The notes: a model not told the origin generated them from the sequence alone. 52,050 bases of DNA from Campylobacter gastrosuis (GCF_030249845.1 NZ_JANURM010000013.1:1-52050); one strand, 5' to 3'. Positions 34,664-45,207 are shown, counted from the stretch's first letter. Translations and numbers: made by a program.

Positions 34664-35605
34664 TTGCTAAAAAATAAGTTAAAAAATAACGAAGCTGGAA
34701 TTTTACTTTATGGGCTCACACCGCCAAAAGCACACATTGATGAGAGCGAGAAGCACAGAATCGCTGGCATTTGGCGTGAGCGAGTTGAGAGCATTGGCGT
34801 TGATGGCATCGTGCTTTATGACCTGCAAGATGAGAGCGACAGAAACGCTAGCGACCGCCCTTTTGAGTTTTTACAAACCCTAGCACCTGAAATTTACTAC
34901 CAAAACTACCTAAACACAAGTGTGCCAGCCATAATTTACAAGGCAGTTAGCAAATACGAAAAGGGCGAATTAAAGGCGTATTTAAACGGACTAAAAAGCG
35001 GTGCGATTAGCGTATTTGTAGGCGTTAGCTCAAAGGACACGCCGGTAAAAACTAGCCTTGATGAGGCTTACGAGATAGCAAATAAAACTGGGGCGTTTTT
35101 TGGTGGAATTTGCATACCTGAACGCCACGCAAAAAAGCACGACGAGCATTTAAGAGTGGCAAAAAAGATTGAAAATGGCTGCGAATTTTTCATCACGCAA
35201 GCCGTTTATAACCTTGAAAACGCCAAAAATTTCATAGATGATTACGCAAAAATGCCCTGCAAAAAAGCACCGATTATCTTTACTTTTACGCCGTGTGGCA
35301 GCGAAAAGACGCTGGAATTTATCAAATGGCTTGGCATTTCAATCCCGCAAAGTTACGAAAATATGCTAAAAAACTCAGGCGACATTCTAAACGCCTCGGT
35401 TGATTTAAGCTTAGAGCTGTTTAATTTTTTATACAAATACGCCGCAAACAAGGGCATAAGCGTAGGTGCAAACGTAGAGAGCGTCTCAACTAGAAAGGTT
35501 GAAATTCTAGCTGCACTTAATCTACTTGACGGCATTAAAAAGATCATCAAAACCTCGCCGTATTCATACACAAAAGGCTTTATTAGGGGATTTGGTGGGG
35601 TGTAA
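34664..35605 (+). CDS. metF: Divergent methylenetetrahydrofolate reductase (MetF family)
   Basis: 313 residues from a TTG start behind AGGAT. Features of the (beta-alpha)8 MetF fold include LYGLTPPKAHIDE at the N-terminus, VLYDLQDE and CEFFITQAVYNLENAKNFI, the equivalent of the MetF ITQ strand. The sequence departs from E. coli MetF in several places. Its position directly after metE supports the role of making 5-methyltetrahydrofolate for methionine synthesis. The assignment rests on fold-level motifs and context. Confidence 0.7.
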   Translation: MLKNKLKNNEAGILLYGLTPPKAHIDESEKHRIAGIWRERVESIGVDGIVLYDLQDESDRNASDRPFEFLQTLAPEIYYQNYLNTSVPAIIYKAVSKYEKGELKAYLNGLKSGAISVFVGVSSKDTPVKTSLDEAYEIANKTGAFFGGICIPERHAKKHDEHLRVAKKIENGCEFFITQAVYNLENAKNFIDDYAKMPCKKAPIIFTFTPCGSEKTLEFIKWLGISIPQSYENMLKNSGDILNASVDLSLELFNFLYKYAANKGISVGANVESVSTRKVEILAALNLLDGIKKIIKTSPYSYTKGFIRGFGGV

Positions 35606-35615
35606 CAAATTTTTA

Positions 35616-36570
35616 TTAATTAGCAAATTCTGCCTTAAATTCACTATATTTAGCCAAAAGTGCTTCAAATTTATCCCTAGCACTCTGTGGCATTAAAATC
35701 ACAAAATTTGGAAACCACCTACGTGCTAACATCAAAATCATATCATCAGATGTTATCTCAAAACTAATCTCTGCCCAGCCATTTTCAAGTCGTCCCTCTA
35801 TACTTTTGCGAGTTAAAAAATTTCTTACGCAAAAAGTATTTTTCACACCAAGGAGCAACGGCGACTTTGCAAAGATAGGGCGTAACGCCATAGCCCTCTA
35901 AAAACGTCTGCATATTTTGTATAAAATTTTCGGTATTTGGGTTTGCGTTAAATGTGTTTGAGTGTAAAATGACCTTGTTTATAAAACCAAGTCTAACCAC
36001 GCAAAATCCGTTATTTTGTGGATTTTGCAAATCAATAATGGCTAGTTGCCAGTTGCCCTTGCAGTAGATGATTTTTAGGGCTTTAATGTTTTTAAGCCAC
36101 CTATTTTCAAGAAAAATATCGCAGTATTTGTGAAATTTTATAGCCTTTTTAAGCTCGGCTAAAATCTCTAAATTTATCGGATTTTCTCTTGGACTGCCCT
36201 TGATTAAAAAGACGTCTGCTAGCTCTTTTGCCAGTTTTTCATCAATTTGTTTATAGGCTGGTGGCAGGACGTTTGCAAAGCCTGGATTTATGATATGCAA
36301 AAGATCAATTAGATTTTCAAACTCATCTTTTTGCTTTTGGTTTGGTAGCAAAATCGTCTGCATTAAATTTTTATCCACCGCACTATACGTCCCGCGTTTT
36401 ATCTGCACTATAAACTCACTGCCAAAAAATTCTCTTAAATCATCAAGATAACGCCTAATCGTCCGCTCGGACAAGCCCTGATTTATGGCGTAGTTTTTGA
36501 CATTTATCTGGGTTGTCTTGCCAAGCTCTTTTAATAGATTTAAAAGTTCAAACGTCTTTTTATTTTGCAT
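35616..36570 (-). pseudogene. Frameshifted HTH-WYL transcriptional regulator
   Basis: The ATG at 36570 begins a DeoR-like winged helix (INQGLSERTIRRYLDDL), followed by WYL-type segments (KAIKFHKYCDIFLENRW, KALKIIYCKGNWQLAIID, CVVRLGFINKVI). The frame ends early just after RKKFFNSQK. The expected continuation, IEGRLENGWAEISFEI and LARRWFPNFVIL, is present in another frame down to 35616. A net single-base shift near 35801-35808 explains this. It lies just after the broken transporter gene on the same strand, so it may once have controlled it. Confidence 0.85.
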
Positions 36571-36590
36571 TACCAAAGTCCAAGCACTCG

Positions 36591-37956
36591 TCACCAAAGG
36601 CTACCAATGATGAGCCAAATGGCTAAATTTACAGTAGTTGTGATAAAACCAAGTCTCCACCACTCATTTTGCGTAACATATCCAGCACCAAAGATAATCG
36701 GAGCTGGTGCGCCACCATAGTGAGTAATTGGCATCATTAAATTTGAAGCAAATGCAAATACAAGAACTACAAGCATAGGCGAAGCCCCAGCTGCTATGCT
36801 AACTGCCCCAAAGGTCGCATACATAGCAGCGATGTGAGCCGTTAGACTTGCAAAAAAGTAGTGCGTATAGACATAAATTAGCACCAAAATCAAAATCGCA
36901 ACCACCCAAGATATCCCGCTCATAGAATTAGCAAACCACTTCACAAAACCAAGTTTGCTAAGCCCGCCAGCAAGAGTGATGAGTGAGCCCATCCAAATAA
37001 GCGTATTCCAGCCACCCTTTTCGCTAAGTACATCATCCCACGTAATAACATTAAAGGCTATTAATGCACAAACTGCTATCATCGCCGTTGTCGTGGCATT
37101 TATGCCTGTAAGCGAACCAGTCGCCCAAAGCACAAGCGAGATGATAAAGACAGATACAACCACCTTTTTCGCCGTAGGTAATGCGTCCCATTTTTGCTAG
37201 TTCTAAATTTGCTATCTCTTTACCCTCTTTGTATTTTTTAATCTCTGGCGGATAAATTATATACAAAAGATATGGTATGACGATAATTGAAACAATGCCT
37301 GGCACAATCGCAGCTAGCGCCCAAAGCGTCCAAGAAATTTGCACGTTAAAGGTATCAGCAGCTAGTTTTGCAATAAGCGGATTTGCTGCCATTGATGTTA
37401 AAAACATTGCGTTTGTTATGGTGTTGCCCTGCCAAAGGGTCTGCATAAAAAACGCCCCAGCACGTCTTCTGCTCTCATCTGGTTCTGAGCCTAATGCGCT
37501 GCTTAGACCCTTTACGATTGGGTATAAAATTCCACCAGCCCTAGCACCACTGCTTGGCATAGCAGGCGAGATAAAAAGGTCGCTTAAAACAATGCCATAG
37601 CCGATTTTTAGGGTGCTATCGCCAAAAAGCGAGATGATTTTATAGGCTATTCTCTTGCCAAGTCCAGTTTTTATAAAACCACGTGCTAATATAAACGCAC
37701 AAAAGATAAGCCAAATCGTGGTATTGCCAAAGCCACTAAGTGCGTCCTTTGGGCTTAAAACATTTGTGATAATAGCAACACTAACGCCCATAAACGCAAC
37801 TGCCCCAATAGCAAAGGGTTGCAAAATAAGCCCTAAAATCGTAGCTGTCACAATGGCAAAAAGGTGCCATGCATTAGCACTAACCTCGCTTGGGTGCGGA
37901 CAAAACCATATCAAAAGACCGACTGCTAAAATAATTAGTGATTTTTTAGTTTTCAT
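36591..37956 (-). pseudogene. Frameshifted DASS-family anion (dicarboxylate) transporter
   Basis: The first part (37956 to about 37165) has helices and DASS motifs such as FGNTTIWLIFCAFILARGF and SPAMPSSGARAGGILYPI. After GRITYGEK the frame shifts near GAAAAAGG (about 37163-37175). The rest, with helix VVVSVFIISLVLWATG, GGWNTLIWMGSLITLAGGL and NLMMPITHYGGAPAPI, is in another frame to 36591. Together they equal one protein of about 455 residues, normal for sodium-coupled di- and tricarboxylate transporters. As written, neither half would form a transporter. Confidence 0.88.
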
Positions 37957-37989
37957 AGCTAGTCCTTAGCCCTAAAATTTAGGGTTTGG

Positions 37990-39325
37990 CTATAAATTTT
38001 TACTATCGGCTAAAACACGCTCGACAAACGCCACGCTCTCACCGATGTAAAGCTCTGGATTCATAATCTTTTCTAAATCCGCTCTTGTAAAGTATTTTGC
38101 CACCTCTTCACGCTCTAAAAGGTCATCAATAACTGGCTTTTTATCCACAAACGCCTTCATACAAACCTCATAAACAATCTCGTGAGCGCTTAATCTGCCT
38201 AACTTTTCGCCAAGGTGAAGCATTACTGCCTCGCTAAGCATAGCGCCTTTTAGTTTGTCTAAATTTTCACGCATATTTTGTGGATAGACGATTAAATTTT
38301 CTAAAATGTCGTTTTGTTTTTCAAGTGCGGCTGCTAAACAGACAGAGGCGTGTGGCACGATATCCACTCTACTGTTTCACAACCCCAGTCGCGCTCATTT
38401 TCACAACCCATAGCTTCAACTGCCAAAGGTGCCTGGGCACGCACAATTCTAGTTAGAGCGATGACACTTTCACAAACTTGCGGATTTCGTTTGTGTGGCA
38501 TTGTTGAACTACCGACCTTACCCATAAAAAATGGCTCTTTAATTCACAAATTTCAGTTCTTTGAAGACTTAAAATTTCACGTGCAATGCGACCTATCGTC
38601 CCAGCAATTATCGCTTCTAACAAAACAAACTCAGCGATATGATCGCGACTTGGGTGCCACGAGATGACTGGCACATTAAGTCCCAAATCCTGCATCATTA
38701 GGCGTTGCATTTCAAAGCCTTTGCCCTCTTGACTAGCAAGTGTGCCAACCGCACCACTTAGCTGTCCGACAAAAAGGTGTGGCTTTATCTTATCAAGTCG
38801 CTCTAAGCTTCGCTTGATCTCTTGTGCCCACATAGCAGTTTTAAAGCCAAAAGTAATTGGCAATGCGTGTATAACGTGTGTGCGACCAGCCATAACGGTG
38901 CTTTTGTATTTATCGCTAAACCTTAAACATTCGTGATATGTTTTTGTTAAAAGTTTTACTAAAAGTGCGTGTGCCTCACGAATTTGAAGTACCAAGCCAT
39001 TATCCATTATGTCCTGACTAGTAGCACCCCAATGCACAAATTCTCCGCTGTTATCGTCAAAAATTCTTTTAAAAGTGAGATAGTTGTGATTGGGCTTTTA
39101 TAATACTATAACATCGTCAATATCTAAAAGCTAGGCTTTGGCAAATTTTGTGATTTGATCTGCTTGATGTTTAGTAATAATGCCAAGCTTTGCCTAAGCC
39201 CTAGCAAGTGCGGCTTGGGTATCTAACCACTTTTGAACACGGTTTTCATCGCTAAAAATTTTCTTCATCTCATCACTTGCAAAAAGCACCCCAAAAACTC
39301 TGCTGTCAATACTGCTTGAAGCCAT
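37990..39325 (-). pseudogene. Degraded fumarase/aspartase-superfamily lyase (adenylosuccinate/carboxymuconate lyase-like)
   Basis: The original ATG at 39325 still has AGGAGTTTAAA before it. The frame reads SSSIDSRVFGVLFASDEMKK and then meets stops at 39194-39196, 39131-39133 and 39098-39100. Past these, VHWGATSQDIMDNGL, AGRTHVIHALPITFGFK and QLSGAVGTLAS are clear superfamily motifs. A shift near 38545 precedes GKVGSSTMPHKRNPQ, the catalytic signature, and another near 38365 precedes the C-terminal part to 37990. At least three nonsense and two frameshift changes make it nonfunctional. Substrate unknown. Confidence 0.9.
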
Positions 39326-39458
39326 TTTAAACTCCTAAAAATGATTTTTATTTTGGTTTGATTTGCAAATCATTAAACGCAAGTATAATTAAAATTTTTG
39401 ACAAATTCTGTCCGTAAAAGATTTTAGTTTAGAAAATTTGATTTAAAGTGTGAATTTT

Positions 39459-39481
39459 AGAAAAAAGGGGCAATCGCCCCT
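39459..39481 (-). terminator. Rho-independent terminator of the rpoA-rplQ cluster
   Basis: Read on the minus strand: AGGGGC, loop GATT, GCCCCT, then TTTTTT. It begins five bases after the rplQ stop. The 120 bases between it and the lyase pseudogene start (39326-39458) hold only AT-rich sequence with no visible gene. Confidence 0.85.
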
Positions 39482-39485
39482 AAGA

Positions 39486-39842
39486 TTACTCGCTAACTAG
39501 CTCTATGTAAGCCATTTCGGCAGCATCGCCACGGCGAATGCGAGTTTTGATGATACGAGTATAACCGCCATTGCGATTTGCAAATTTTGGTGCTACTTCT
39601 GTTACAAGCTTATTTGTGCTCTCTTTATCTTGTAAATTAGCAAAAACAGCTCTGTGAGCGTTAAAATCGCCCTTTCTAGCTCTTGTGATAAGCTTTTCAA
39701 TATAGCTTCTTAACTCTTTTGCTTTTGGCAAAGTTGTCTCTATCTTACCGCTTTTTATGATTGCAATTGCTAAATTTTTAAGCAAAGCAGAGCGGTGAGA
39801 TGATGTCCTGCCAAGCTTTCTATATCCGTGTTTATGTCTCAT
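39486..39842 (-). CDS. rplQ: 50S ribosomal protein L17
   Basis: 118 residues. [20 protein letters not shown] at the N-terminus and the C-terminal [24 protein letters not shown] are L17 signatures. It is the last gene of the cluster, three bases after rpoA, with a terminator after it. Confidence 0.98.
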   Translation of the reverse strand: MRHKHGYRKLGRTSSHRSALLKNLAIAIIKSGKIETTLPKAKELRSYIEKLITRARKGDFNAHRAVFANLQDKESTNKLVTEVAPKFANRNGGYTRIIKTRIRRGDAAEMAYIELVSE

Positions 39843-39845
39843 TTT

Positions 39846-40871
39846 TTATCCTTCTTTTGGGCTCATTTGTGATTTTAGCTCAGCTATCTTCTTTTTAAGC
39901 TGTTCTCTGCTGTCTTTTGGTAAATTTACGCCTACTGGATAACCTATCTCTTCCATAACAGCCTTAATCTCATCAAGAGATTTTTTGCCAAGATTTTTTA
40001 GATCTTTTAGCTCATTTTCGTCCATTAAGGCAAGCTCACCGATAAATCTAATCTCAGCCTTGTCAATACAATTAAAGCTTCTAGCACTAAGCCCAAGCTC
40101 CTCAACACTAGCTAAAAGCTTTGAATACTCGCTACCAATGCTAGAATTTGAGCTACTTACGGCATTTATGTCAATGTTTAAAATTCCTTTAAATACCGAC
40201 ATTTGCTGATACATAGCTTCAAGGGCGTTTTTAAACGCTTCAACTGGCTTAACCTGCCCATCTGTCGTGATAGTAAATACGATTTTTTCAAAGTCTGGAT
40301 TATCCTCAACCAAGACCTTTTCAATATCATAAACTATCTTTTTTACCGGCGTGAAAAATGCGTCAAGTGCGATATAATCATCATCAACATCGCCCCTTAA
40401 ATCCTCGCTAGAAACGTAGCCAATGCCCTTTTGAACGATTAGGCTAAAACTAAGCTCAGCGTCCTCATTTAGCGTGGCAAGATAGGCGTCTGGATTTACT
40501 ATCTCAACGATGTCGTTGTTTAAATCAGCACCAGTTATCTCTTTTGGTCCTTTAAAATTATACTCAACAACCTCTCTTTGGTTGTCATTTTTAAGTTTAA
40601 AGCGTAAATTTTTTAAATTTATAATGAAAAGAGCAACATCTTCAAGCATACCACGCATACTATCAAATTCGTGGCTAACGCCCTTAATCTTAACACCAGT
40701 CGGAGCAAATCCAACGGTGCTAGTAAAAAGTAGGCGGCGAAGCGGGTGTGCTAATGTAACGGCATATCCAGTTTCAAACGGATATGCTATCACCCTAGCT
40801 TCATTGTCACTAATGTTCTCTACCTTAATCTCAGTCGGCATATAAGCTGATGTGGTAATTTTTCTCATCAT
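39846..40871 (-). CDS. rpoA: RNA polymerase alpha subunit
   Basis: 341 residues. The N-terminal domain (about 1-235) has [21 protein letters not shown] and [12 protein letters not shown]. The C-terminal domain (about 260-330) has [19 protein letters not shown] and [13 protein letters not shown]. Two ATG codons stand in tandem behind AAGG, and the second has better spacing. It assembles the polymerase core and contacts regulators. Confidence 0.98.
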   Translation of the reverse strand: MMRKITTSAYMPTEIKVENISDNEARVIAYPFETGYAVTLAHPLRRLLFTSTVGFAPTGVKIKGVSHEFDSMRGMLEDVALFIINLKNLRFKLKNDNQREVVEYNFKGPKEITGADLNNDIVEIVNPDAYLATLNEDAELSFSLIVQKGIGYVSSEDLRGDVDDDYIALDAFFTPVKKIVYDIEKVLVEDNPDFEKIVFTITTDGQVKPVEAFKNALEAMYQQMSVFKGILNIDINAVSSSNSSIGSEYSKLLASVEELGLSARSFNCIDKAEIRFIGELALMDENELKDLKNLGKKSLDEIKAVMEEIGYPVGVNLPKDSREQLKKKIAELKSQMSPKEG

Positions 40872-40882
40872 TATACCTTCTA

Positions 40883-41509
40883 TTATTTTGAGTAAAGCTC
40901 TACTATAAATCTCTCCTCAATTGGGATGATAACCTCTTCTCTTTCTGGATTTCTTGTAAAAATTCCAAATTTCTTATCTTTTTCAACATCAACCCAGCCA
41001 ACAATGCCAGTTTGTGCTGTTAAATCAACTGCACGAACGATTTGTGGGTTGTTTTTTGACTTTTCAACAATCTCAATCTTAGCACCCGGCTCAACTCTGT
41101 AAGATGGGATATCAACCCTTTTACCATTTACTAAAATGTGTCCGTGAGTTACAAGCTGACGTGCAAAACGGCGAGTTGTCGCAAAGCCCATTCTATAAAC
41201 TACGTTATCAAGTCTTTGCTCTAATAGCTGAACAAGCAAGGCACCAGTGTTGCCCTCTCTACGTGCAGCTTCTGCAAATAGACGGCTAAACTGCTTCTCG
41301 CTTACGCCATACATAAATTTAGCTTTTTGTTTTTCACGTAGTTGTAAGCCGTATTCACTTATCTTTGCTCTTCTTTGTCCGTGCTGACCTGGTGCGAATG
41401 GGCGTTTATCAAGCGCACTCTTACCAACTAATCTTCTCTCGCCCTTTAACGCAAGAGATACACCAAGACGTCTTTCTAATTTTTCAACAGGTCCTCTATA
41501 TCTAGCCAT
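40883..41509 (-). CDS. rpsD: 30S ribosomal protein S4
   Basis: 208 residues. It starts [19 protein letters not shown] and has the S4 RNA-binding domain [20 protein letters not shown] and [15 protein letters not shown]4 initiates 30S assembly. No zinc-binding cysteine cluster is present at the N-terminus (C-minus form). Confidence 0.98.
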   Translation of the reverse strand: MARYRGPVEKLERRLGVSLALKGERRLVGKSALDKRPFAPGQHGQRRAKISEYGLQLREKQKAKFMYGVSEKQFSRLFAEAARREGNTGALLVQLLEQRLDNVVYRMGFATTRRFARQLVTHGHILVNGKRVDIPSYRVEPGAKIEIVEKSKNNPQIVRAVDLTAQTGIVGWVDVEKDKKFGIFTRNPEREEVIIPIEERFIVELYSK

Positions 41510-41535
41510 AATAATTCTCCTAAATTCTTACTTCA

Positions 41536-41928
41536 TTAGACGCGGCGGCGTTTTGGTGGTCTGCAACCATTGTGAGCAAGTGGAGTTATATCTTTAAGGA
41601 AAGTCACCTTTATGCCCTCTACTGCACCTACACTCTTAACCGCTGTTTCACGTCCGCTGCCCGGACCTTGAACCTTAATGCCGACCTCTTTTATGCCGTG
41701 CTCTTTTGCCTTGCTTAATGCGTCCTCAACAGCTTGTTGTGCTGCATAAGGAGTTGATTTTTTGCTACCTTTAAAGCCAAGACCACCAGCACTGCTCCAC
41801 GCTATCGCATTTCCCATTTCATCGGTAACGGTTACCATAGTGTTGTTAAATGATGCACTAATATAAACGATACCTTTGGCTATACTTTTTCTAACGACTT
41901 TTTTCTTTACGATTTTTCTTTTTGCCAT
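41536..41928 (-). CDS. rpsK: 30S ribosomal protein S11
   Basis: 130 residues. [36 protein letters not shown] and the C-terminal [12 protein letters not shown] are S11 signatures. It sits in the rpsM-rpsK-rpsD order of this cluster. Confidence 0.98.
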   Translation of the reverse strand: MAKRKIVKKKVVRKSIAKGIVYISASFNNTMVTVTDEMGNAIAWSSAGGLGFKGSKKSTPYAAQQAVEDALSKAKEHGIKEVGIKVQGPGSGRETAVKSVGAVEGIKVTFLKDITPLAHNGCRPPKRRRV

Positions 41929-41941
41929 TGTCTATCCTTTA

Positions 41942-42310
41942 TTACTTAGTCGCTGCACCGACTGTTTTACGCTTACCCTTGCGAGTTCTAGCGTTTGTCT
42001 TAGTCTTTTGACCGCGAACAGGAAGACCTTTTCTGTGGCGAAGACCACGATAGCTACCTAAGTCCATAAGTGCTTTTATATCCATAGCAACTTGCTTTCT
42101 TAAATCGCCCTCAACAATGTGGTGTTCTTGAATTTCTTTGCGGATAGCCGCAGCCTCGTCTTCACTTAACTCAAAAACTCTCTTATCATAAGAGATTTTA
42201 ACAGCGTCAAGAATTTGACGTGATTTGTAAAGACCTATACCATAGATGTATGTTAAGCCATACTCTATTCTCTTTTTGTTTGGTAAATCTACACCTGCTA
42301 TACGTGCCAT
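41942..42310 (-). CDS. rpsM: 30S ribosomal protein S13
   Basis: 122 residues. [34 protein letters not shown] and [20 protein letters not shown] are S13 signatures. The start lies three bases after the rpmJ stop. Confidence 0.98.
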   Translation of the reverse strand: MARIAGVDLPNKKRIEYGLTYIYGIGLYKSRQILDAVKISYDKRVFELSEDEAAAIRKEIQEHHIVEGDLRKQVAMDIKALMDLGSYRGLRHRKGLPVRGQKTKTNARTRKGKRKTVGAATK

Positions 42311-42313
42311 CGC

Positions 42314-42427
42314 TTATCCTTGTCTTTGCTTATGTTTTGGATTTTCGCAGATAATACGAACAACACCTTGGCGTTTGACAACTTTGCACTTGTCACACAT
42401 CTTCTTTACAGAAGGACGAACTTTCAT
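42314..42427 (-). CDS. rpmJ: 50S ribosomal protein L36
   Basis: 37 residues beginning [20 protein letters not shown] and ending with NPKHKQRQG. The zinc ligands C-x2-C, a later Cys (IICENPKH) and His are all present, so this is the zinc-binding (C+) form. AGGAGACACA precedes the ATG. It is too short for usual gene callers but certain from sequence and position before rpsM. Confidence 0.97.
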   Translation of the reverse strand: MKVRPSVKKMCDKCKVVKRQGVVRIICENPKHKQRQG

Positions 42428-42630
42428 TGTGTCTCCTAAAAATTTATTTCACTTTTTAGCAAACTGCACACAGGTTTGGCGAAAGCCCCAAACCAACGAT
42501 TTTTAAAATAAAGTGAGAAATTTTAAAAATAGTTCTTCATACAGCTTTGTTGCAAAGTGGGGATTTTATCCAAAAGTAGCTTTATAAATTTTTAAACGCA
42601 GGATTTGCCTAGAAATTCTAGGCAAATTTT
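42428..42630. repeat. infA-rpmJ spacer with two inverted repeats
   Basis: No coding region is visible. GGTTTGG (42473-42479) pairs with CCAAACC (42488-42494). TTTGCCTAG (42604-42612) pairs with CTAGGCAAA (42618-42626) and is followed on the plus strand by a T run. The second lies directly after the infA stop. On the minus strand, the direction of transcription, no T run follows it, so it looks more like an mRNA processing or stability hairpin than a strong terminator. Confidence 0.5.
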
Positions 42631-42849
42631 TTATTTGTAGCGATAAGTTATACGACCCTTATCAAGACTATAAGGCGTCAGCTCTACCTTTACTCTGTCG
42701 CCCGGCATTATTTTTATGTAGTGCATTCTCATTTTACCAGCGATGTGGCATAAAATCACGTGTTTGTTGTCAAGCTCAACCTTAAAAGTCGCACTCGGCA
42801 GTGCCTCAATCACGTTACCATCAATCTCTATAACATCATCTTTTGCCAT
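42631..42849 (-). CDS. infA: Translation initiation factor IF-1
   Basis: 72 residues with one S1/OB-fold domain. [20 protein letters not shown] and [20 protein letters not shown] are IF-1 hallmarks. It is the first gene of the cluster, with a divergent promoter region before it. Confidence 0.97.
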   Translation of the reverse strand: MAKDDVIEIDGNVIEALPSATFKVELDNKHVILCHIAGKMRMHYIKIMPGDRVKVELTPYSLDKGRITYRYK

Positions 42850-42880
42850 AAAACTCTCTTTTTAAAATTTTAAAAGGGCG

Positions 42881-42886
42881 ATTATA
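42881..42886 (-). promoter_or_regulatory. -10 box of infA
   Basis: CTAATATAATC on the minus strand contains TATAAT about 32 bases before the infA ATG. It shares the 100-base divergent region with the ybaB promoter. Confidence 0.55.
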
Positions 42887-42919
42887 TTAGATTTTAAATT
42901 TAAAAAAGATTAAATCTGT

Positions 42920-42925
42920 TATAAT
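42920..42925 (+). promoter_or_regulatory. Extended -10 box of ybaB
   Basis: TGTTATAATC is an extended -10 (TGnTATAAT), typical of Campylobacter sigma70 promoters, 24 bases before the ybaB ATG. Confidence 0.6.
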
Positions 42926-42949
42926 CGCCAAAATTTAAAAGGAATTTTT

Positions 42950-43270
42950 ATGTTTGAAAATTTTGATTTTTCTAAAATGGGCGAAGTGCTAAATCAAGCA
43001 CAGCAAAAGGCAGCCGAGATTGAAAAAGAGCGTGAAAGCAAGGAGTTTGGGGCTAAAAGTGGTGGCGGTTTAATTAGCGTCAAAGCAAACGGCAAGGGCG
43101 AAATTTTAGACATTAGCATTGATGATAGTTTGCTTGATGACAAGGAGAGTTTGCAAATTTTGCTAATTAGTGCTGTTAATGATGTTTTAAAAATGGTAGA
43201 AGATGATAAAAAGGCGATGGCAACGCAAATGCTTGGCGGTTTAGGCGGACTTGGCGGATTAAAATTTTAA
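42950..43270 (+). CDS. YbaB/EbfC-family nucleoid-associated protein
   Basis: 106 residues. The N-terminal helix MGEVLNQAQQKAAEIEKERE, the central GGGLISVKANGKGEILDISI and the Gly-Leu-rich C-terminal end are family traits. It forms a homodimer that binds DNA. AAAAGGAATTTTT precedes the ATG. It is followed nine bases later by the PDZ protein gene, so the two may be cotranscribed with ispA. Confidence 0.92.
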   Translation: MFENFDFSKMGEVLNQAQQKAAEIEKERESKEFGAKSGGGLISVKANGKGEILDISIDDSLLDDKESLQILLISAVNDVLKMVEDDKKAMATQMLGGLGGLGGLKF

Positions 43271-43279
43271 AGGATTAGC

Positions 43280-44377
43280 GTGAGAAAACTACTCGTATTT
43301 TTTGCCCTTTGTGTGGCACTTCTAGCGGCACCACGCCCGACACAAGACGATTTTAATGTCTGCTATGAAAAAAACAAGGCATCAATCATCTCTGTAAATG
43401 GCAATTACGGCGTTAGCGTGGGTAAAAATTTAATCGCCGTGGTTAAAAATTCAGACACGCCGATTAATGATTATGTGAAATTTGACCCATATTTGGGGCT
43501 TTATTTGGTTAAGAGCGACAAGGAGCTTTTTGTGCCAGTTATGGCTGATGAGCTTGATGAATCAAAGGTAAATAAAACCACGTGGATCGGCACTCTAAGC
43601 GATAAAAACGCCACTTTAATGGGGCATATTAAGGCGTTTGGGCTTGGGCTTGGCGACCTTGACACACTAAATTTTGACGTGAATGTCACAGCAGAGCTTA
43701 ACTCGCCGTGCTGTAAGATGATAGGCATTGCAATCGGCACGGATAAATTTATCCCAAACCGCTATTTAAGGCATTTTGCGGAGTATGATGATGTCTATTA
43801 CGGCGATATTGGCGTGGTTTTTGAACAAAAAGAAAATGGCTTTTTTGTAGGCTCATCTGACCCACTTGGGCGTGGCAAGGCACTGATGAAAGGTGATGAA
43901 ATTTTAGCCGTTGATAACAAAGCCCCAGATAGCCTAAGGTGGCTAAATGAGGCGGTTTTGTTTGCTAAAAAAGGCACACTTTTGGAGTTTAAAATCAGGC
44001 GTAATGATGAAGAGCTTAAAATTTTTGTCCCGGTCTCTGGTGATGTGGCTTTAAAGGATAACAAAATAGATGAAATTTCGCCAAAAGTTAGTGAAATTTT
44101 AGACAAAATGCAAAACGAGGCTAGTGAGTTTGTAAGGCTTGATGAGATTTTGGGCAAATACGGCATCGTGGTGGATAGAAATTTAGTCGTTACAAAGGTA
44201 AATGAAGGCTCAGAAGCGTCAAATTTTGGCGTCAGCGTAAATGATAAAATTTTGCAATTTAACAAAGATTTGGTAAAAAATAAAAAGGATTTAGACGCAA
44301 AAATCAACACCCAAAGTAGCTTTTTGCTCCTATTTAGGCGTGGCGAGTTTGACTTTTTTGCAAGGGTAGTTAGATGA
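43280..44377 (+). CDS. Exported protein with two PDZ-like domains, no protease domain
   Basis: 365 residues from GTG behind AAAGGATTAGC. The signal peptide ends near AAP at about residue 18. The middle has a Cys pair (SPCCKM). A PDZ-like segment near 185-255 contains SSDPLGRGKALMKGDEILAV. A second near 300-355 contains VTKVNEGSEASNFGVSVNDKI. No catalytic Ser-His-Asp of HtrA is visible, so it is probably a periplasmic scaffold or adaptor. It overlaps ispA (ATGA). Confidence 0.75.
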   Translation: MRKLLVFFALCVALLAAPRPTQDDFNVCYEKNKASIISVNGNYGVSVGKNLIAVVKNSDTPINDYVKFDPYLGLYLVKSDKELFVPVMADELDESKVNKTTWIGTLSDKNATLMGHIKAFGLGLGDLDTLNFDVNVTAELNSPCCKMIGIAIGTDKFIPNRYLRHFAEYDDVYYGDIGVVFEQKENGFFVGSSDPLGRGKALMKGDEILAVDNKAPDSLRWLNEAVLFAKKGTLLEFKIRRNDEELKIFVPVSGDVALKDNKIDEISPKVSEILDKMQNEASEFVRLDEILGKYGIVVDRNLVVTKVNEGSEASNFGVSVNDKILQFNKDLVKNKKDLDAKINTQSSFLLLFRRGEFDFFARVVR

Positions 44378-45207
44378 ATTTTACCGATTTTTTAAACGAA
44401 AATTTGCCGACTGCACCTAGCTTTCATCCGCACTATGAAATCGCTTTAAGCGATATGCTAAAAGCCGGTGGTAAGCACTTTCGTGCCTCTCTTTTGCTTG
44501 GTGTTGTTAGTGCTTTAAAACCGCGTAATTTAGCTGCTGCAATGCGTGTGGCACTTGGCGTGGAGCTACTTCACACATACTCGCTAATCCACGATGATTT
44601 GCCAGTGATGGATAACGCCCCACTTAGGCGTGGTAAGCCCACTTTGCACGTTAAATACGATGAAGTCACGGCAGTTTTAGCAGGAGATGCGCTAAATACT
44701 CACGCTTTTTTTGAAATTTCTCGTGCTAATTTAAGCAGTGAAATTCGCATTAAATGCGTTGAAATTTTAAGCCAAAATGGCGGTGCTAGCGGTATGGTGC
44801 TGGGTCAAGCCATTGACTGCTTTTTTGAGAAAAAACCGCTCACACTTGATGAGCTAAAATTCCTACACACTCACAAAACCGCAAAACTAATCGCTGCAAG
44901 TCTAAAAATGGGAGCTGTGATCGCTGAGTGTGATGAGAAAATGTGCGATGAAATTTACGAGCTTGGGCTTGATTTGGGTCTTGCGTTTCAGATTCAAGAT
45001 GACATAATTGACGCGACTAGCGATGAGAGCGAGGCTGGTAAGCCAGTGCATAATGACAGCGTTAAAAACTCATTTACAAATTTACTTGGCGTTAGCGGTG
45101 CAATTAGTTATAAAAATGAGATTTTAAACGGCGTGAAAAACCGCCTAAAATCCCTGCCACAAGGCGTTTGCGATATGATTTTAGAGCTAGTTAAAAAGCA
45201 CTTATGA
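44374..45207 (+). CDS. ispA: Farnesyl/polyprenyl diphosphate synthase (short chain)
   Basis: 277 residues. The first aspartate-rich motif is HDDLPVMDNAPLRRG near residue 72 and the second is QDDIIDATSDE near 207. KHFRASLLL carries the pyrophosphate-binding Lys/Arg. It condenses isopentenyl diphosphate to farnesyl diphosphate for menaquinone and cell-wall lipid carriers. The extra residue spacing DDLPVMD fits bacterial type II enzymes. Its end overlaps the end of the convergent proC gene by six bases. Confidence 0.93.
   Translation: MNFTDFLNENLPTAPSFHPHYEIALSDMLKAGGKHFRASLLLGVVSALKPRNLAAAMRVALGVELLHTYSLIHDDLPVMDNAPLRRGKPTLHVKYDEVTAVLAGDALNTHAFFEISRANLSSEIRIKCVEILSQNGGASGMVLGQAIDCFFEKKPLTLDELKFLHTHKTAKLIAASLKMGAVIAECDEKMCDEIYELGLDLGLAFQIQDDIIDATSDESEAGKPVHNDSVKNSFTNLLGVSGAISYKNEILNGVKNRLKSLPQGVCDMILELVKKHL

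Noticed and set aside
37163..37175. Phase-variable homopolymer in the DASS transporter
   Set aside because: The A tract is only five bases and no long G or C tract of the kind Campylobacter uses for phase variation is present; simple decay fits better.
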